From Streptomyces aureus (lineage in GTDB: Bacteria; Actinomycetota; Actinomycetes; Streptomycetales; Streptomycetaceae), in assembly GCF_000725495.1 (NCBI RefSeq), contig NZ_JNZD01000003.1:310001-374000 (forward strand): a stretch of 64,000 nucleotides of DNA, in the 5' to 3' direction. Under the pieces are notes generated by a model, which was not told the DNA's origin, did not search any database, and saw only the letters and a program-made list of their open reading frames with translations. The stretch's first letter is position 1, and each line of letters starts with the position of its first letter. A program made the position numbers and the translations under genes. Positions 63,214 to 64,000 of the stretch are shown here, in pieces.

Positions 63214-64000
63214 TCAGGCCGCCTCCAACACCGCCCGGCAGTCCCGCAGGAGCAGTTCGTCGTCGAGTACGTCGTGGCTGCCGTGGCCGCCTGCGCGGGC
63301 GCGGTGGCGGCGGGAGGAGGCCAGTTCCGTACGGACGAGGTCGTGGACGGGGGTGCCCGCTCCTCCCATCCGGACGAGGCACGCGCCGATGGTGCGCCGG
63401 GTGTACGGGTTCCGCCGCCAGGCGTCGCGGAACACCGGCAGGACGGGGTCCGGATCCCCGGCGATGTCCCACAGGGCACAGACGGCGGCCGTCCGCGCCC
63501 CGGTCTCGGCGGAGCGCGCCAGACGGCGCAGCCGGGGCAGTGCGGGGGCGGCGGCCGTCCCCATCCGGCCGAGGGCCTCGGCCGCCGTCCGGTGACAGCC
63601 CCCTTCGGGCTCCGGGGGCAGCGCGGCGAGCAGTGCAGGAAGGGCCGCCTCCGCGTCTCCGTCCACGGACCACAGCGCCTCGGCGGCCGCCACGGCGTTC
63701 TCGCCCGCCAACAGGTCCCGCAGGGCCGGAACGGCCTCACGCGCCTCCGGCCCGAACGCGCCGAGCGCCCCGGCCAGAGCCCCAACCAAGGGGTTTCGGA
63801 GCTGCGGCTCGCGCGAGGTGCCGTGCAGCAGGCGCAGCACCTCGGGGACGGCCTGCGCGTACCGCAGTGAGCCGAGGGCGGACAGCAGCGGCGCGGCGCG
63901 GTGGAAGGTGTCCGGGGAGTCCAGCGGCACCTCGGCCAGCCGCTCTCGCAGCAGCGGGGCCAGCGGCGCCGCGGCCGGCCCCAGATATCCGATCGCGTAC
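63214..64000 (-). CDS. HEAT-repeat protein, 5' partial
   Basis: The frame stays open to the window edge, so the start is outside. At least 262 residues are visible, made of alpha-helical HEAT or PBS-lyase-like repeats (AVPALRDLLAGENAVAAAEALW, then AAALPALLAAL, TAAEALGRMGTAAAPALPRLRRLA and ARTAAVCALWDIAGDPD, each in part). Such repeats scaffold protein complexes. No catalytic motif is visible. It is convergent with the Rv1733c-like gene across the repeat segment. Confidence 0.85.
   Translation of the reverse strand, partial: YAIGYLGPAAAPLAPLLRERLAEVPLDSPDTFHRAAPLLSALGSLRYAQAVPEVLRLLHGTSREPQLRNPLVGALAGALGAFGPEAREAVPALRDLLAGENAVAAAEALWSVDGDAEAALPALLAALPPEPEGGCHRTAAEALGRMGTAAAPALPRLRRLARSAETGARTAAVCALWDIAGDPDPVLPVFRDAWRRNPYTRRTIGACLVRMGGAGTPVHDLVRTELASSRRHRARAGGHGSHDVLDDELLLRDCRAVLEAA

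Overview
The window is from a Streptomyces chromosome, or that of a very close actinomycete. The DNA is very GC-rich, with GTG and TTG starts beside GGAGG-type ribosome binding sites. It also carries hallmark Streptomyces families: a conservon (CvnA-B-C-D), DUF6397, DUF5709, a SpoIIE-type phosphatase with a HATPase domain, a second uracil-DNA glycosylase relic and SAV_2336/FxsT-like proteins. High GC leaves long open frames on the wrong strand; I have left those out.

Layout. 0-4.1 kb: a conservon (sensor kinase, roadblock, DUF742, GTPase) followed by a second, recently duplicated roadblock gene. 4.2-15.6 kb: DUF6397 protein, acyl-CoA thioesterase, Ski2-like helicase, YdjM-like membrane hydrolase, ribosomal protein L31 type B, DUF5709 protein, a heterodimeric ABC exporter and an L,D-transpeptidase-like lipoprotein. 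15.6-23.8 kb: a D-lactate/glycolate dehydrogenase fusion, a MarR regulator divergent from a multidrug ABC exporter, an MltG-like protein, an FAD monooxygenase and YjbQ.

23.8-29.9 kb is an inserted island. The last 47 bp of yjbQ are repeated, with one mismatch, at 29893-29939. Between the two copies lie only two divergent SNF2-type helicase genes, one of them DrmD/BrxHII-like. Beyond the second copy the ordinary chromosome resumes with a multicopper oxidase. This looks like a compact defence-type island targeted to the 3' end of yjbQ, and I do not recognise the two-helicase combination as a named system.

30-45 kb is mostly housekeeping: multicopper oxidase, SpoIIE phosphatase, methyltransferase, NAD kinase, a RibD-like reductase, HAD phosphatase, Lrp regulator, FUSC membrane protein, lactonase, CbiX-like chelatase, GlcNAc-kinase-like protein and uracil-DNA glycosylase. 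A broken piece of a second glycosylase gene lies just beyond the last.

45.7-57.2 kb is a single-strand block that reads as a biological-conflict system. In transcription order it encodes a VMAP-C protein, a MoxR-like AAA ATPase, a 1435-residue vWA-like/NB-ARC/TPR protein (FxsT-like), an alpha/beta hydrolase, a caspase-like peptidase with an effector-associated domain, a 60-residue FxsA-like peptide and an HExxH-type peptide hydroxylase. The likely logic is a signalling core (VMAP, MoxR, vWA-NB-ARC) that gates a peptidase and a hydrolase effector, with a modified peptide as a possible signal. The functional logic is inference; the domains and gene order are read from the sequence.

57.2-64 kb holds an ArsR-like regulator, a secreted I36-type inhibitor, a lipoprotein of unknown function, a BNR-repeat propeller, an Rv1733c-like membrane protein and the end of a HEAT-repeat protein.

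A recurring feature across the window is a set of short, locus-specific tandem repeats just 3' of gene ends, each with its own unit sequence (periods 17 to 36 nt, and one of about 108 nt).
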